64,000 nucleotides of DNA. It comes from Acanthochromis polyacanthus. Taxonomy: Eukaryota; Chordata; Actinopteri; Pomacentridae. Below, piece after piece: positions 48,401 through 60,001 of the stretch. The stretch's first letter is position 1; every line of letters starts with the position of its first letter. A program made the position numbers and the translations under genes. The DNA lies in contig NC_067117.1 in assembly GCF_021347895.1 (NCBI RefSeq), positions 13,549,858 to 13,613,857 on the forward strand. Direction: 5' to 3'. The notes under the pieces are model-generated. The model was not told the DNA's origin and made no database searches. It saw only the letters and a program-made list of their open reading frames with translations.

Positions 48401-51400
48401 TCACGAGCGAGAACTGAACAGTCTACGAGAGACTTGCACTGATCTTCGGTCACGCACTGATGTTGCTCTCAAAGAGGTACAAGAGATGACATGAAAGTTT
48501 GGAGAGCATCTACCTGCTCAGTCCTCTAAAATTCTAAAGTTTTAATCTGCATTTTTGGATGGGAGCATGTATCAGAGAATACATGCTCAGGAGCTACATT
48601 ACCATTGAGAATGAGAGAATAACAGCAGTGTTTTCATCAGTTGTGATGTGGCCTGTATTAATCATATTTTTGACTTTTGCCATCCAGCTGGAGCAGTGCA
48701 GAGCTTCTCTCTCAGCTGCTGAGGAGAGTCGAGACCAGTTGAGGCGGGAGATGCTGGAGACTGAACGTCGTCTGACCCAAACTCAGGACTCAGCAGAGAA
48801 CTACAGACGAGAGGGAACAGAGCTCCGTCGCAGCTTCTGTGACGCCACCAAAGAGAGAGACACTTTGAGCCAGTCCAACACTCAGCTGAGGGAAACTCTG
48901 CGAAGTGCAGAAACGGAGAGAATCAGGTAAATATAACGGGAAACTATCCACTGACAGAGGTACAGTAGGTCAGTAAAATGTTGGCATCGTAACTGAGTGT
49001 GTTGGGTTTGTCAGTGTGAAACGACAGTGTGAGGAGAAGGAGCAGAGGCTGGCAGTGCTGGAGGAGAATTTTTCATCCACTCAGAAGGAGGTGACGGAGC
49101 TGCGCAGCTGCCTGAGAGAAGTGGAAAGGTCTCGGCTTGAGGCTCGGCGAGAACTGCAGGAACTCCGCAGACAGGTCGGACATGAAGACAGCTGTGTAAC
49201 CTGTAAAACATAGTCTGTACAGCTGGATTTTGTTGTTAGACTGACGGTGCCGTTTGTGCTTTTGGCTCCAGCTGAAGGTTCTGGAGGGAGAGAAGGAGCA
49301 GAAAGGGAGGGAGGTGGCAGAGCTGCAGACTCGCCTCTTGCTGGAGGAGCAAAGAGAGGAAGAGAGGGCGAAGGAGGTTTTCATCCTCAAACAGAAGCTA
49401 ACCGAAGCTGAAACAACAAGAGAGTCCCTCAAGAAAGAGGTGAGGATGAAGCAACAGGATGAGGTTCACAGCTTATACTTGCTGTTCAGTGTGTCACGGT
49501 TTTTCTTTCTTTTATTTTTATTTCCCTGCAGCTTTCTATGACTCAAAAGCGTCTGCTGGACTCTGAGTGTGGCTGGCGCAGCTGTGAGAGGGAGCTAACC
49601 GCTCAGCTGCAGGAGGCTCGTGGCTGCGAGAAGAAGCTCCTGGATGAAGCCAAGAACCTGTCGCTGCGCACTCAGGCAGCCCAGGACGTCGCTGCTCAGT
49701 CCAGCCTGCAGCTGAGCGAGGCGCAGGGCCGACTGGCCGCCACCGAGGCCGAGCTGGTCCGGGCCGAGGCTGGGAGGAGGGACCTGGAGTTTCGTCTGAG
49801 CAGTCTCCAGTCGGCGCTGACCCGAACTCTGGGCATCGGAGCGGGATGGAGAGGAACCAGAGGGAGGAGCCCAGGAGGAAGCTCTGCATCAGGCGGCAGC
49901 ATGTCGCGCCACCACAGCATCTCACCACTGCGCTCCTCGCTGTCACCTCCGAAAGGCAAGAATGAAACCTGCAGCTTCTCTTAATATGATGAACAGTTGT
50001 TGGTTTGTTGCAACGTTTAACTAGAACCCAGTTAGCTGTGGCCTTCCACTATTCCTGGTGTTCACATTGAAAAAATACTGTGTAATCACACTTACAAAGC
50101 ACATAGCAAATAATATAGGACAAGCCTTATTAATAATGTGCAGGAACAGACACTCAATATATTTACATGAAAAATGAGTATTATGCATTTTCTATTTTAT
50201 GCTGTGTACATTATGCATTTATCTACATTATATTACATATACTTTATAACGTTTCATACATATACAATGTAGCACCAAAAAGAAAAAAATATAAAAACAT
50301 CTCTTCAACTCCTCTTAGATGATTATATCATATATAAATGACTGATAAAAAATTGTGGGGGGTGTTCATTACATTTATATAGGACAAATAATATGATATA
50401 GGGAATTTGGAAGGAACAGTAGGAGAGTGACATTCAGGCCAAGAATCAAATCTGAGAGAAAAATAAAAATGGACATCTTTAATACATCTTCAAATCCACA
50501 AAGTATCGAATTTTACAGTTGGGTTCCCAAATTTTGACCTAAAACAATATATAAATGAGGACCACAAGGGTGTACTGATGCAAATAAAGTGAGCATTAGG
50601 AGTCAGGATTGAAGGAAACTGCAGCAAATACCAAGATTAGATAAAAAATGGCATCTGTGTGGAAAGAAATACAAGGTGGTTGAAGTGTTAAACTATCTTC
50701 ACATTACAGTCTTTGTTTAAAATACACTAAACGTATCTATTAATCAAGGAAAGGAAAGAAACAGTGAAGGAGCAACATCAATATCACAATTGCATCATAA
50801 AATTACATTTAAAAACACATTAAATACAATAATCAACCAATAATTTGCTCTTTAATTTGTCTTTTAACTGACATTATGGTCTCTGTTCCTTTACATGTTT
50901 CTACACAGAGAATACACTGCAGATGACACTCCACAAGATGATGTCAACTTTTTACATTTAATTTGACAGAGTTTCGAGGAAGCACCCCTGACAACACCCT
51001 GGGTTCAGGAGGTGTTTCTCCTGAGAGAGGCAACACACCGCTGCCTCTCTCTCAGCCGGAGCTCGACCCCGACACCCTGAGAAGTGGCCTCAGGGATTTC
51101 CTCCAGGAGCTGCGTGAAGCACAAAGAGAGAGGGTGAATCCAGCTGCACGTTCCAAAACATACAGCACATAATGTGAAAATATTCACAATAATGTGAGGA
51201 TGTGCTTTTTGTTTGCGTGGCTGAAGTGTTTGTTTATTGCTTGTTTTGAAGGATGATGTGCGATGCCAGCTGGGGGCCGTGCAGAGAGAGCTGGAGGAGC
51301 TGAAGGGGGAACGAGAGTCTGCTCACAGTCGACTGACTCAGCTGCAAAGCACCTTACGGGAGTACCAAGAAGGTCAGACCGTTTGATGTTCAGACAGTTT

Positions 51401-54400
51401 AGATGGAGGAGTACATTCAGGCTGACATCTACAGTAGTCAGTGACTTGTCAACATTAAATTTATCAGCAACTATTTTTAAAATTGAATAATTGACGTGAC
51501 TCATTTTTTGTAAGAAAATAAGTCAAAATCTCCTGATTCCCACTCTTTAGATTTGAATATTTTCTGGTTTGTTTACTCCTCGATAACAGTAAACTGATGG
51601 CTTTTGGGTTGTGGATAAAAGAAGACATTTGAGGACAGCTTCTTGGGCTTCTTGGGAAATGAAGATCAAAATTTTTCAACATTTTCAGAAATTTTCTTCA
51701 AACTTATCAAATTAATCATCAATGAAAACCGTCTTTAGGTTCAGCCCTAGTTTCCACAGCACGCTTGTGCAATTTTACTATTAGGCCAGAACAGCCTTCA
51801 AAACTAGTTGTGATGTGACACATACTGCGTAATTAAAATTTTAGATGAGCTCAGAGAAACATTTTACTTCCTGCACAGTAATTTTAACAAACTGTCCGCT
51901 CATGTGATGATCTGATCCTCCCTGCATCCTTACGAACACATTTTTGAGTGTACGTAGGAGGATTTCAACATAAAGCATAAGTAGCTGTAGGCTGAGTGGT
52001 TCTAAATGTGTGTTGTTGTGTGCGATCACAGGGAGGCGTGGACTGGACGAGCGTCTGATCACCACTCAGATGCTGCTGCAGCAGCAGGAGGAGGCGGTGA
52101 GGAGAGGAGACAGAGAGAGGAGATCTCTGTCCGACAGGGTGAAGGATTTAGAGAGAGCGCTGCAGGCGTCTGAGACGGATAAGAAGCACACACAGGTACA
52201 TGCATGTTTGTGTGCATGCAAATAAAGTCCATGTATTTATGTTGTCTGTCCTCAGCAGCGACCACTGATCTGCCTCCATCACCATATGGCAGCGCTCAAC
52301 GGTGGAGCGATATTTAGAAGTGTGGACAGTCAGGGACATAATAACAACAGATGCCTCACACACAGAGTTGCACCTCTCATGGTGTCGTGTCTCAGTTCCC
52401 CATATGTCTGGTTTTAATGCCAGCAGATTTCAAAATTATTCACCTTCTGGACCACAGGAGGAGCAGAGACACAATGAGAACACAGGATTGTTTGTGGGAA
52501 ACGCAGCATAAAGCTCAGATAGACGAAGCATCGTTATTATCTGCGTGTGCAGCATCAGTGTTTTTGACTGTTAGTTTGTAATCTGTAAACTCACGTCTCT
52601 GTTACATAAACAGATTATTCAGCGTTCTGTATGTACACATTTAGCATGACCTCTGTCCTCCCTTCCTCTCTGCAGGATCTGTTAAATAAGCAGCGCGCTG
52701 CTGAGATGCGTCTGGAGGCGGAGAGGAGGCGTCTGCGGGAGGCGCTGGAGGCAGCTGAAGCTCGAGCCACCAGGGTGGAGCTGGGGAGGCGCAGCCTGGA
52801 GGGGGAGCTGCAGAGACTCAAACTGAGCCTGGGAGACAGAGAGGCTGAGAGTCAGGCCTCCCAGGACCGCCACGACTCTCTAATCAAACAGGTAATGACA
52901 CCCAGGAGTTTAGTGATGACTCTGCTTTCCATAAAGCAAGTGTGGCAAAAAAATAAATTCAAACAAGATTTTGTAGCTGCCATCTTTGTCCCAGAACTAT
53001 GTTTGATAACACTAGAGACCGGCTCCAAAATCCCTGACTCATCACATCCTGTGATCACAGAAATCAATACTTCTTTGTCTTTGGTTTTCATATTAACTGC
53101 ATCTCTTCAAACCGCAGGTGGCGGAAGGAGAAGCTCGTGTGTCTCTGCTGCAGAGGGAGGTGGAGAGGCTGAGTCAGGCTCTGCTCAAAGCTCAGGAAGG
53201 TGAATCTGTACTCAAAGAAAAGACCGCTTCTCTGAATCAGGCTCTCCAGGAGGCAGCGGCAGCTCACAGCGGCTCCCAGAGTCGTCTGGCTGCTCTGCAA
53301 AAGACACTAAGTGTAGCTGAACAGGACAAAAGGCTTCTGCAGGTAGAGAGTCAGAATGACAAAAAACTTACATAATACAAATGAAAAGTGACTAATGATG
53401 AGATGATTATTCTGTACCGTTAAGGAACGAATGGATGAAGCCCGGGCATCATCAGCTGAGGCTAAAAGAAGCATGGCCGCCCTCACGGAGCGGGCGCAGA
53501 CCCTGCAGAGTGAACTGAACCAGAGCGAACTGCGGCGAGAAGAACTGGAGGCCGAGCTCAACAACACTCAGGAGGTTTAAAAGACACAGAACTGCAAAGC
53601 ACTAAACCATCTGCTGCTGATCTGAAGCTGTGGCATCAGTGAGACTCTGTAGAAGCCTGTAGACTGGTGTCCTTGTGTTTATTTTCTATCCTCCTCTGTC
53701 AGGCTCTGCGTCAGCGTTCAGCCACTCTGCTGGAGTCTCAGCGCAGCGCCCAGGCAGCTCAGACGGAGCGGGCCGCTGTGGAGGAGCGACTGCGAGGGCT
53801 GCAGAGAGCCGTCGCCATGCTGGAGACAGAGAAGAAGGATGCTGAGAGGCAGGCGGTGAGGCTGGAGAAGGACAAGAACGCACTGAGGAACACACTGGAC
53901 AAGGTCAGCTCTGGATCCTACAGCAGCAGATGTAAAACTTGCCCCACCCTATCCTTTATTTACAACAAGCTTTTTGTGAAATTAACTTTCATTGAATTCT
54001 TTATGACAAATGTGGGCTTATTCATATGATGCACGAAACATCAGGTCGATCCAACTAGGGCGCAGTAAGTGATGATTCCTGGCAGAGCATCGACACGTGA
54101 CACAAATATACACTTTTAAGTGTTTTAGTCAAATGATAGGTACAGGAAAACATCAAAAACTCAGTTTTGTAGACAAGAATAGTTGGATTCTGTGGTCCTC
54201 ATCTGAACTCACCATCAGTTTATGCATTGAATGTCAGTGTGAAGCAAATAGTCTTAATCTGAGAAACAGAAACAGCCTGTAAACAGTCATATTTCTAAGA
54301 TGACAGCAACATCAATGACATCGCTTTCAGTTAAATATAAATGAACCCATTTATGGTCAGTTTGGAGTCATTTTTTGCTAAATGAGCTTCAAAAAAGCGA

Positions 54401-56296
54401 CTGTTGCTTCTTATTTAATAGCAGAACATTTGTTTGTGTTCAGGTACAATTTAAAACTAACTTAAAGTACTCTGTTAGTACTTTTGTTGATGAATTATAC
54501 ACTTAAAAATAACACAATATAATAAATAAACCATCCATATTAAACAGTGCCTACATCTACTCCAAAACGATTGTTTTCCCCCATCCAGAGATGCTAAATA
54601 TAACAAGCCCTGGTTGAACATGAACTGAAAGTTTCCTGTCTGACTGAAAAATGCCATTTGATGTTAGTAAACACAGGTTTTAACATATTTTGCCACAGAT
54701 CTTGTGTTTTACAATACTACAAATAAATCTTTCTCTAGGTTGAGCGTCAGAAGCTGAAGTCTGAAGAAGGCAGCATGCGTCTGTCTGCAGAGAAAGGTCG
54801 GCTGGATCGTTCTCTAAACACAGCCGAGCAGGAGCTGCAGGAGGCGCAGCAGCAGATTCTGATGCTGCAGGTGAGGAGCTGCACCTGATCTGAAGTAGAC
54901 TTAGATTCAAATCACACCAGGGTAATAATAGAAGGAAACGCCACTTTGAAGTTGCACTAAACTGTTGTTGAATTTTGGCGACAGAAATAGTTCTTTTTCG
55001 TTGTTTCTCGCCTCCTTTGCTGGACATTATGTAGAGCCAAGAACTTTTTACAGTTCAACATCAGAAATTAATTCCAGAGTTTGGGCTTTATGTGTTTTTG
55101 TGGAGCATCATTCATTTCCATTTCACTTATAAAACCTCAAAAAAAAGAGGGATTTTGTTTGGACGCAAAAGTGTTTTCATGAGAAAAACTTGATATTTTC
55201 TGTAATGAATGGAGAAATCTGAGTTGAGTCCAACTACAAAACAACCTGCATGTCTTCTGTTAGGCATCACAAAATAGCTGTCAAGACTTGTTTTTCTCTT
55301 ATTATTCGTCTCTGCATTGCTTTTGCGTCACATCAGAAAGCATCAAAATGTAAGTTTTGAACCAAAACTGTTAGCGATAGTTTTTCTTTTTTAATTAACC
55401 ACAGACATGCTATAAACAAGCAAATAAATAAAGCAGTGGGTTTCCGTGGAATCCTGTTACAGTCATTAAAGTTGTTTATTTCAGGCCAGTTCTACATGTC
55501 AGACCACTCTTCATTTCTCCTTATTTAGTCAAAACTTCTCCCAGGCTGCAGAAGAGTTCTTTGGTAAGCCAAAAAGATTTGGCAAAAAAAAGCTGCAGAA
55601 CTGCTCTGTAATTGTAACAATTGTGTTTGTAATTATCTTGAAGCTTATGCTTCATCCCTTTTCATTACTGAAGTATGTCTTTACGCTGCAAGGTAAGCAG
55701 TGAACGCAGTAAAGCTGGAGCTGCTGGACTTGTGCTGAAAGTGAGTAGAAAAGAGAAAGTACACTTTGTCATTTATCCTGAAACATGTTGACCAGTAAAA
55801 GACCCATGAAATCAGTGGTGTAAATTTCACTGGTAAAACATCTCATTTAAGATGTTTTCTCATCTGTAAATACTTCAACTGGATGCCTGGTCATTAAGTT
55901 AATGGTTTTTAAAACTTTAGTATTTATTGGGTTTCCATCCATTCTCTATACACCGCTTTATCCTCACTAGGGTCATGGGGGGTGCTGGAGCCTATCTCAG
56001 CTGACTCGGGTGAAGGCAGGGGACACCCTGGACAGGTCGCCAGTCTGTCTCAGGGCTACATATACAGACAAACAATCACACTCACATTCACACCTACGGG
56101 CAATTTAGAGTACTCAATTAACCTCAGCATGTTTTTGGACTGTGGGAGGAAGCCGGAGTGCCCGGAGAAAACCCACGCATGCACATGGAGAACATGCAAA
56201 CTCCATGCAGAAAGATCCCTGGGGATCTTCTTGCTGCAAGGCGAAAGTGCTAACCACTACTCCACTGTGCAGCCCTTTATTGGGTTTGCATCTCTG

Positions 56297-56344
<48 letters not shown>

Positions 56345-58464
56345 TATTTGACAGTTGTATGCATGTTGTGTGTTTGGCATCTTGTTCCATGTGGATGATC
56401 CTTTTTGTCCAATTTCTGCCAATAACAGGTTCTAACTTTTTGGCTACAAGCAAAGTAAAGCTTCTTACTAAAGCTACACTGCAGCACATTTGTTTGCAAT
56501 GATGTCTTTTATTGTTGTAGTTCCATGATCTCAGAAAGGTTGTAGTTCACTGCAGCTTCTCCAGACAGATTTGTGTCCAGTATAGTTGCTGGGTGGTCCA
56601 TGTTACAGTCTCCATCTCCATCTCATGAGCTGTCCTTGTTTTTGATGTCCTGCCAAGCTTTCGGTTCCTTTCCTCTTGTTTCCTTTTCGTCTCTTCTACC
56701 TGTGTGTGTGTGTGTGTGTTTCAGACTCAGCTGGCTGACATGGAGCAGTCCCACAGTGTGTGTGAGAGTTTGGTGAGGCAGCGTGACGAAGCCCAGCGTG
56801 AGGCCGAGAGGCTGAGGAGCAGCTTCAGGGACGTTGAGCGAACGCTGGGAACCCGAGAGCGAGCTCACCGCCACCGAGTCAAAGGCCTGGAGGAGCAGGT
56901 GCACGCTTTGTGTTGTAGTTTTTCTGTCACTGAGAATGTTAGGGTTGTTTCTCAAAAATGAAATGAAATCCACATTACTTGTTACGTGTGATACATTACT
57001 TTCACAAATTTAGTCCCGGTAGAAAGTAATTTGGGACACTTTTTCTGCTTTTGCGTTACTTCCCAACATCACCTGAGATGTATTGTCTCATAGTTTTCAG
57101 TTACAATATAAACTTAAACCTCACAGATACTCGCATATCAGCACAAATTTGTATCCCAATGAGGAGGACCTCCCTAAAATTGTTTTTTCCCCCATCTGTA
57201 CTAAAGTATTACTGCAGTGACAAAAGCAGATTTGGCGAAAACCACCCAAAGAGCACTTTACAAAAAAATGTGCATGAACACAACTCACTGCCTCAATAAT
57301 AACAGTAAGATCAGTAATTGTTATGTGATTACTAGATGTAGGAACAGTAATGTGTTACATCACTGCATTACAGACACTTGTTAATGTGTTGCCCCCACCA
57401 CTGGTCTTCTGAATAGAGAAATTCTTTATCTGCTTTCAGTGAGCCTCACATTCAACACGTTTTTCATATGTTTATATATATTAGAATACAAGAATAAATC
57501 TCGCCTATTTTACTTTTTGGAAACCAGAATCTGCACACCTTGGACTTTAATACAGTCCACAGACTCAGTTACGAACTGTCAATGTTCACTAATATTTATC
57601 AGTTCTTCCTTATTATGTCTGATACTGGTTGATTTAATGTTACTAATAATTATTAAGAACAATAAAAAGATGTGTGGCAGAGAGCAGTAACAGTTTCAGA
57701 CATGTTGTTTAGCCTCATGTACATTAACGGATCATTTCTCTTCACTTACCAGCCACTTTATCAGGAACATCTATGAAATCTACAACAGTCCACTACAACA
57801 CCTCTGCCATAAATTACAGATGATAATTTCACTTGATGTTTATTATTGAGGTCATAGTTGGAGGATGTGTAATGTTTTGCATCTGTGTCATGCATGTTAC
57901 TGGGAAGGTCAAATTAAAACGAACACTTTTACATGTAACGCCGTCCACCACCCACAAAGACCTCAACAATAAACACAAAGCAGAATCTTACATATTTGAC
58001 AACATCAACAAAAACTGAAAATGTAGAAGCTTTCTAAAACTGTGTTGGATTGCACTGAATTTCCCAGATGCACCCATTAAACTGTCAGGTGAGTGTATAA
58101 AACCCACCGCCTGCCCGCTGCAGCATCTGACACAGGAAGAAATTGTGAAAAGTGTAGTAACAGTACTTGAGCCTCTGTACCTGGCAACAAAAAGTGATCC
58201 TGTCACTTATAATTTATGCTGTTTACACCCTGAAAATGAAGTCCCCGTGCGACCGTGTATCCGGTCTGTGTTATCAGCAGCAGGATGACACAGCCTGGAT
58301 CAAAGCTTTGAGTCATGTGATCTGAATAACAGATTAGTCATCTAAACTGAAGCTTTGTCCCCCCGTCCTTACTGCAGGTGTCCACCCTGAAGGATCAGCT
58401 GCAGCAGGAGATGAAGCGGCGGCAGCCTTCTCTTCCCTCCTCCTTACTGCCGTCAGGAAACTGA
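34857..58464 (+). CDS. crocc: Rootletin (ciliary rootlet coiled-coil protein)
   Basis: Structural component of the ciliary rootlet, also needed for centrosome cohesion. 37 exons: 34857-34913, 35217-35346, 35427-35569, 37479-37664, 37746-37829, 37907-37998, 38931-39096, 39199-39305, 39402-39629, 40633-40723, 40807-40893, 40967-41161, 42880-43079, 43186-43368, 43994-44138, 45619-45765, 46497-46727, 46934-47127, 47206-47333, 47431-47600, 47716-47895, 48113-48247, 48333-48476, 48688-48926, 49015-49174, 49272-49439, 49532-49955, 50970-51133, 51252-51372, 52032-52195, 52676-52891, 53118-53342, 53425-53574, 53703-53903, 54739-54870, 56725-56898, 58378-58464. Every junction keeps frame; 2,015 residues, human about 2,017. 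The N-terminal rootletin domain has PARVREIVTKNLND, AYKRKLTAYQEGQQRQAQLV and LWRQVVGFRRHVCEMK. Long coiled coil follows, broken by Pro/Ser linkers at about 470-505 and 1431-1500, the second ending DTLRSGLRDFLQELREAQRE. The C-terminus is AHRHRVKGLEEQVSTLKDQL. Intron 27 is GC-AG; all others GT-AG. Confidence 0.96.
35570..37478 (+). other. crocc intron 3, no embedded gene
   Basis: 1.9 kb of non-coding, AT-rich sequence. The antisense open frame at 35.6-36.0 kb is not supported by family or splice evidence. No repeat was recognised. Confidence 0.5.
38054..38390 (+). mobile_element. piggyBac-like MITE, copy b (3'-truncated), crocc intron 6
   Basis: Begins after TTAA (38,050-38,053) with CCCTCCTGTTGTCCTCATTT and follows copy a through tttggcaagaaaagtcttgt and cagtaaaacttctaatattt. 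It stops matching near 38,390 without a right terminus. Confidence 0.75.
39630..40632 (+). other. crocc intron 9, no embedded gene
   Basis: About 1 kb of non-coding sequence with no named repeat or exon. Confidence 0.45.
41345..41680 (+). repeat. Dispersed fish repeat in crocc intron 12
   Basis: Contains agaatgtgctttattgtcat followed by tatacagtgtataatgaaat, and further on gctgtcagaaagaacctgtt and tttcagtctgtccttg. I recognise this block series from interspersed fish repeats but cannot name its class. Confidence 0.5.
42142..42670 (-). mobile_element. piggyBac-like MITE, copy c (reverse orientation), crocc intron 12
   Basis: Flanked by TTAA at 42,138-42,141 and 42,671-42,674. It is inverted relative to copy a: the plus strand begins CCCTCGTGTCGTCCTGCTGG and ends gaagacaacaggagag. 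Internal blocks match copies a, b and d as reverse complements. A (TA)n run at about 42,374-42,402 lies inside it. Confidence 0.8.
44645..45175 (+). mobile_element. piggyBac-like MITE, copy d, crocc intron 15
   Basis: Matches copy a from ctccttttgtcctcatttac through aaaccttcaggaagaaaatt to a right end caacacaaggg followed by TTAA (45,176-45,179). The left TTAA is degenerate. Confidence 0.75.
46020..46200 (+). repeat. Dispersed fish repeat remnant, crocc intron 16
   Basis: Contains tttatattgagccaaattct and agggaaagctcatttttaac followed by cagaagaaaccttcaggaga, phrases common in interspersed fish repeats. Class unknown. Confidence 0.45.
49956..50969 (+). other. crocc: crocc intron 27 with GC donor
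   Basis: The donor is AAAG|GCAAGA and the acceptor is TTGACAG|AGTTTC. Exon 27 leaves one base (G) of a codon and exon 28 supplies AG, so the frame is kept only with this pairing. Otherwise AT-rich, with no gene or named repeat seen. Confidence 0.75.
53904..54738 (+). other. crocc intron 34, nothing recognised
   Basis: AT-rich non-coding sequence with no exon or known repeat. Confidence 0.45.
55930..56276 (+). repeat. Dispersed teleost repeat, crocc intron 35
   Basis: Same family as 18,545-18,830 and more complete. It begins tccatccattctctatacac and includes accctggacaggtcgccagt, cacctacgggcaatttagag, tttttggactgtgggaggaa and gcaaactccatgcagaaaga, ending near accactactccactgtgcag. Confidence 0.75.
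56299..56341 (+). repeat. (TA)n microsatellite, crocc intron 35
   Basis: About 20 uninterrupted TA units directly downstream of the dispersed repeat. Open frames running through it (poly Tyr-Ile) are artefacts. Confidence 0.95.
56701..56720 (+). repeat. (TG)n microsatellite abutting a splice acceptor
   Basis: A TG run ends four bases before crocc exon 36 (gtgttTCAG|ACTCAG), replacing the usual pyrimidine-rich tract. Confidence 0.9.
57745..58240 (+). repeat. Dispersed fish repeat remnant, crocc intron 36
   Basis: Begins accagccactttatcaggaa followed by catctatgaaatctacaaca and acaacacctctgccataaat, resembling a repeat block I associate with many fish genomes (ccactttattaggtacacc). Strongly diverged; right boundary uncertain. 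Confidence 0.45.
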
Positions 58465-59240
58465 GACGCAGCTTTAAAACCAGAATCACCAGCGGACCGT
58501 GTTGTAATCCAGGGAAACTGCACTCAAAATGAATGTCTCATAGCAACTCTAACCCACAGAAATGTGTTCGTACTCTAAATGTACTGTTTAAAAGATTGTT
58601 TGTATCATTTTGTGACACTGCAACGATCACTGCTGTCATTGTGAAGGTGTTTTATTGATATTGCGAGCAGTAAAGAACGCTTAACTGCAGCACAAATGAC
58701 AGGCGGGGAGACGAAGCGCCTGCTGATTCCTGGCAGCTGTTTGTACTTGATCTGTGCTCAACATCTTCCCAAACATCCTGCTCGTATTCAAGAACAAACC
58801 CAAATCACCGCAGGATTCCCCTCCAGACAGTCTGGTTGTAGCGCAGGGGGGGAAGATCTGCCAGTTTTGCAGCTTGGCTTTGATTCCTTCACATTTATAT
58901 TAACAACTGAGGACAGAGAAAAAGGGAAGGAAGGTTTTCACTGTGTGTGAGTGGAAACAAGCAAACAAACTGAGCACAATGAAGGATCTGCAATATGTAT
59001 TCTCTCAGACAGATTTTGATATATGAATGTAAAACAGCATTGACAGTTGAGTGCTGCAGTGTGAGGGCAAACCTACAGTGTTTTTTATTAGCATTAGTTT
59101 TATCAGATGTATATACTTTTTACTTACTGTATAAACACTGACAAGCTGATGATTAATAACAGCAGAATCTCTTGTATGGACAGAACACATGGAAGCCACA
59201 TGTTTGGAGGAGAATAAAGTGACGATCTGCACCATAAGTC
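58465..59240 (+). other. crocc: crocc 3' UTR with poly(A) signal
   Basis: Non-coding sequence after the TGA. AATAAA at 59,213-59,218 would give a 3' UTR of about 770 bases; a weaker AGTAAA occurs near 58,670. The mfap2 3' end converges on it from the other strand. Confidence 0.5.
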
Positions 59241-59324
59241 ATGTCTGCTCATGAATACCTCTCTGCACACTGGAGCTGCCGCCGATGAATCATGTTTGAC
59301 GCCATCACACACCGAACAGCTGTA

Positions 59325-60001
59325 GTATATAAAAAAGTTTATTTTGTTCTCAGTCTTTATAGTGACAGTTTTACAAAGCAGTAGTACAGAGGCCATTTGT
59401 GAGATGCCTTTTCAAAGCACTAGTCGCCACTGCTCAGTTGCTTAGCACAGATCCAGGTGGCAGTAGTGCGAAAACTGAGGTCACTCACCACCTGTTTCTT
59501 CACACATCTCATGATCTTCCACAGTGAGACAGTTGATGGCTGCATCTTGATTAGTTTCGTGTGATGCCAGTGCACAATGACAGTGCATTGATGAGTCACG
59601 ACAATGACACAAGTACAGTAACATGTCAACAGACACAAAAGCATGAGATTAATACGGTACAATATGCAAAAACAAAAAATAGTAAAAGGTTGTTCCGCAG
59701 TTTTATGTGCACCTCTAAACGTTTTTATAGCACCAGTGATTTATACAATCATCAATGTTCTTTGGAGTATATTTATCTGCACACACAGGATCTAGTGGGC
59801 AGACACACGTGTGAGAAAATGAGGATAAACAACAGAAGAATATGCAACTGCAGGAGTGCTTTTCGCACAAGAGTACAGAGCAGTACGGGAGAGGCAGGAA
59901 GCAAAGTGAGGGGCGACAGGGTGGAAGGAGGAGGAGTGTGAAGTGAAGAGGAAGAGGAGGTGGAGGAGCGGCAGTATCTGGGCAGGTTGTGTCCCTGATG
60001 A
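59325..60001 (-). other. mfap2: mfap2 3' UTR with poly(A) signal
   Basis: On the minus strand an AATAAA lies at 59,338-59,343, about 660 bases after the stop. Open frames here on both strands are low-complexity (Ser/Leu/Pro-rich) and not supported. Confidence 0.5.

Noticed and set aside
49536..49959. Minus-strand open frames of 87-136 codons opposite crocc exon 27
   Set aside because: Shadows of a G+C-rich coding exon; the plus frame matches rootletin and keeps splice phase.
55982..56489. Open frames with Tyr-Ile runs on both strands
   Set aside because: Translation of a dispersed repeat and a (TA)n microsatellite.
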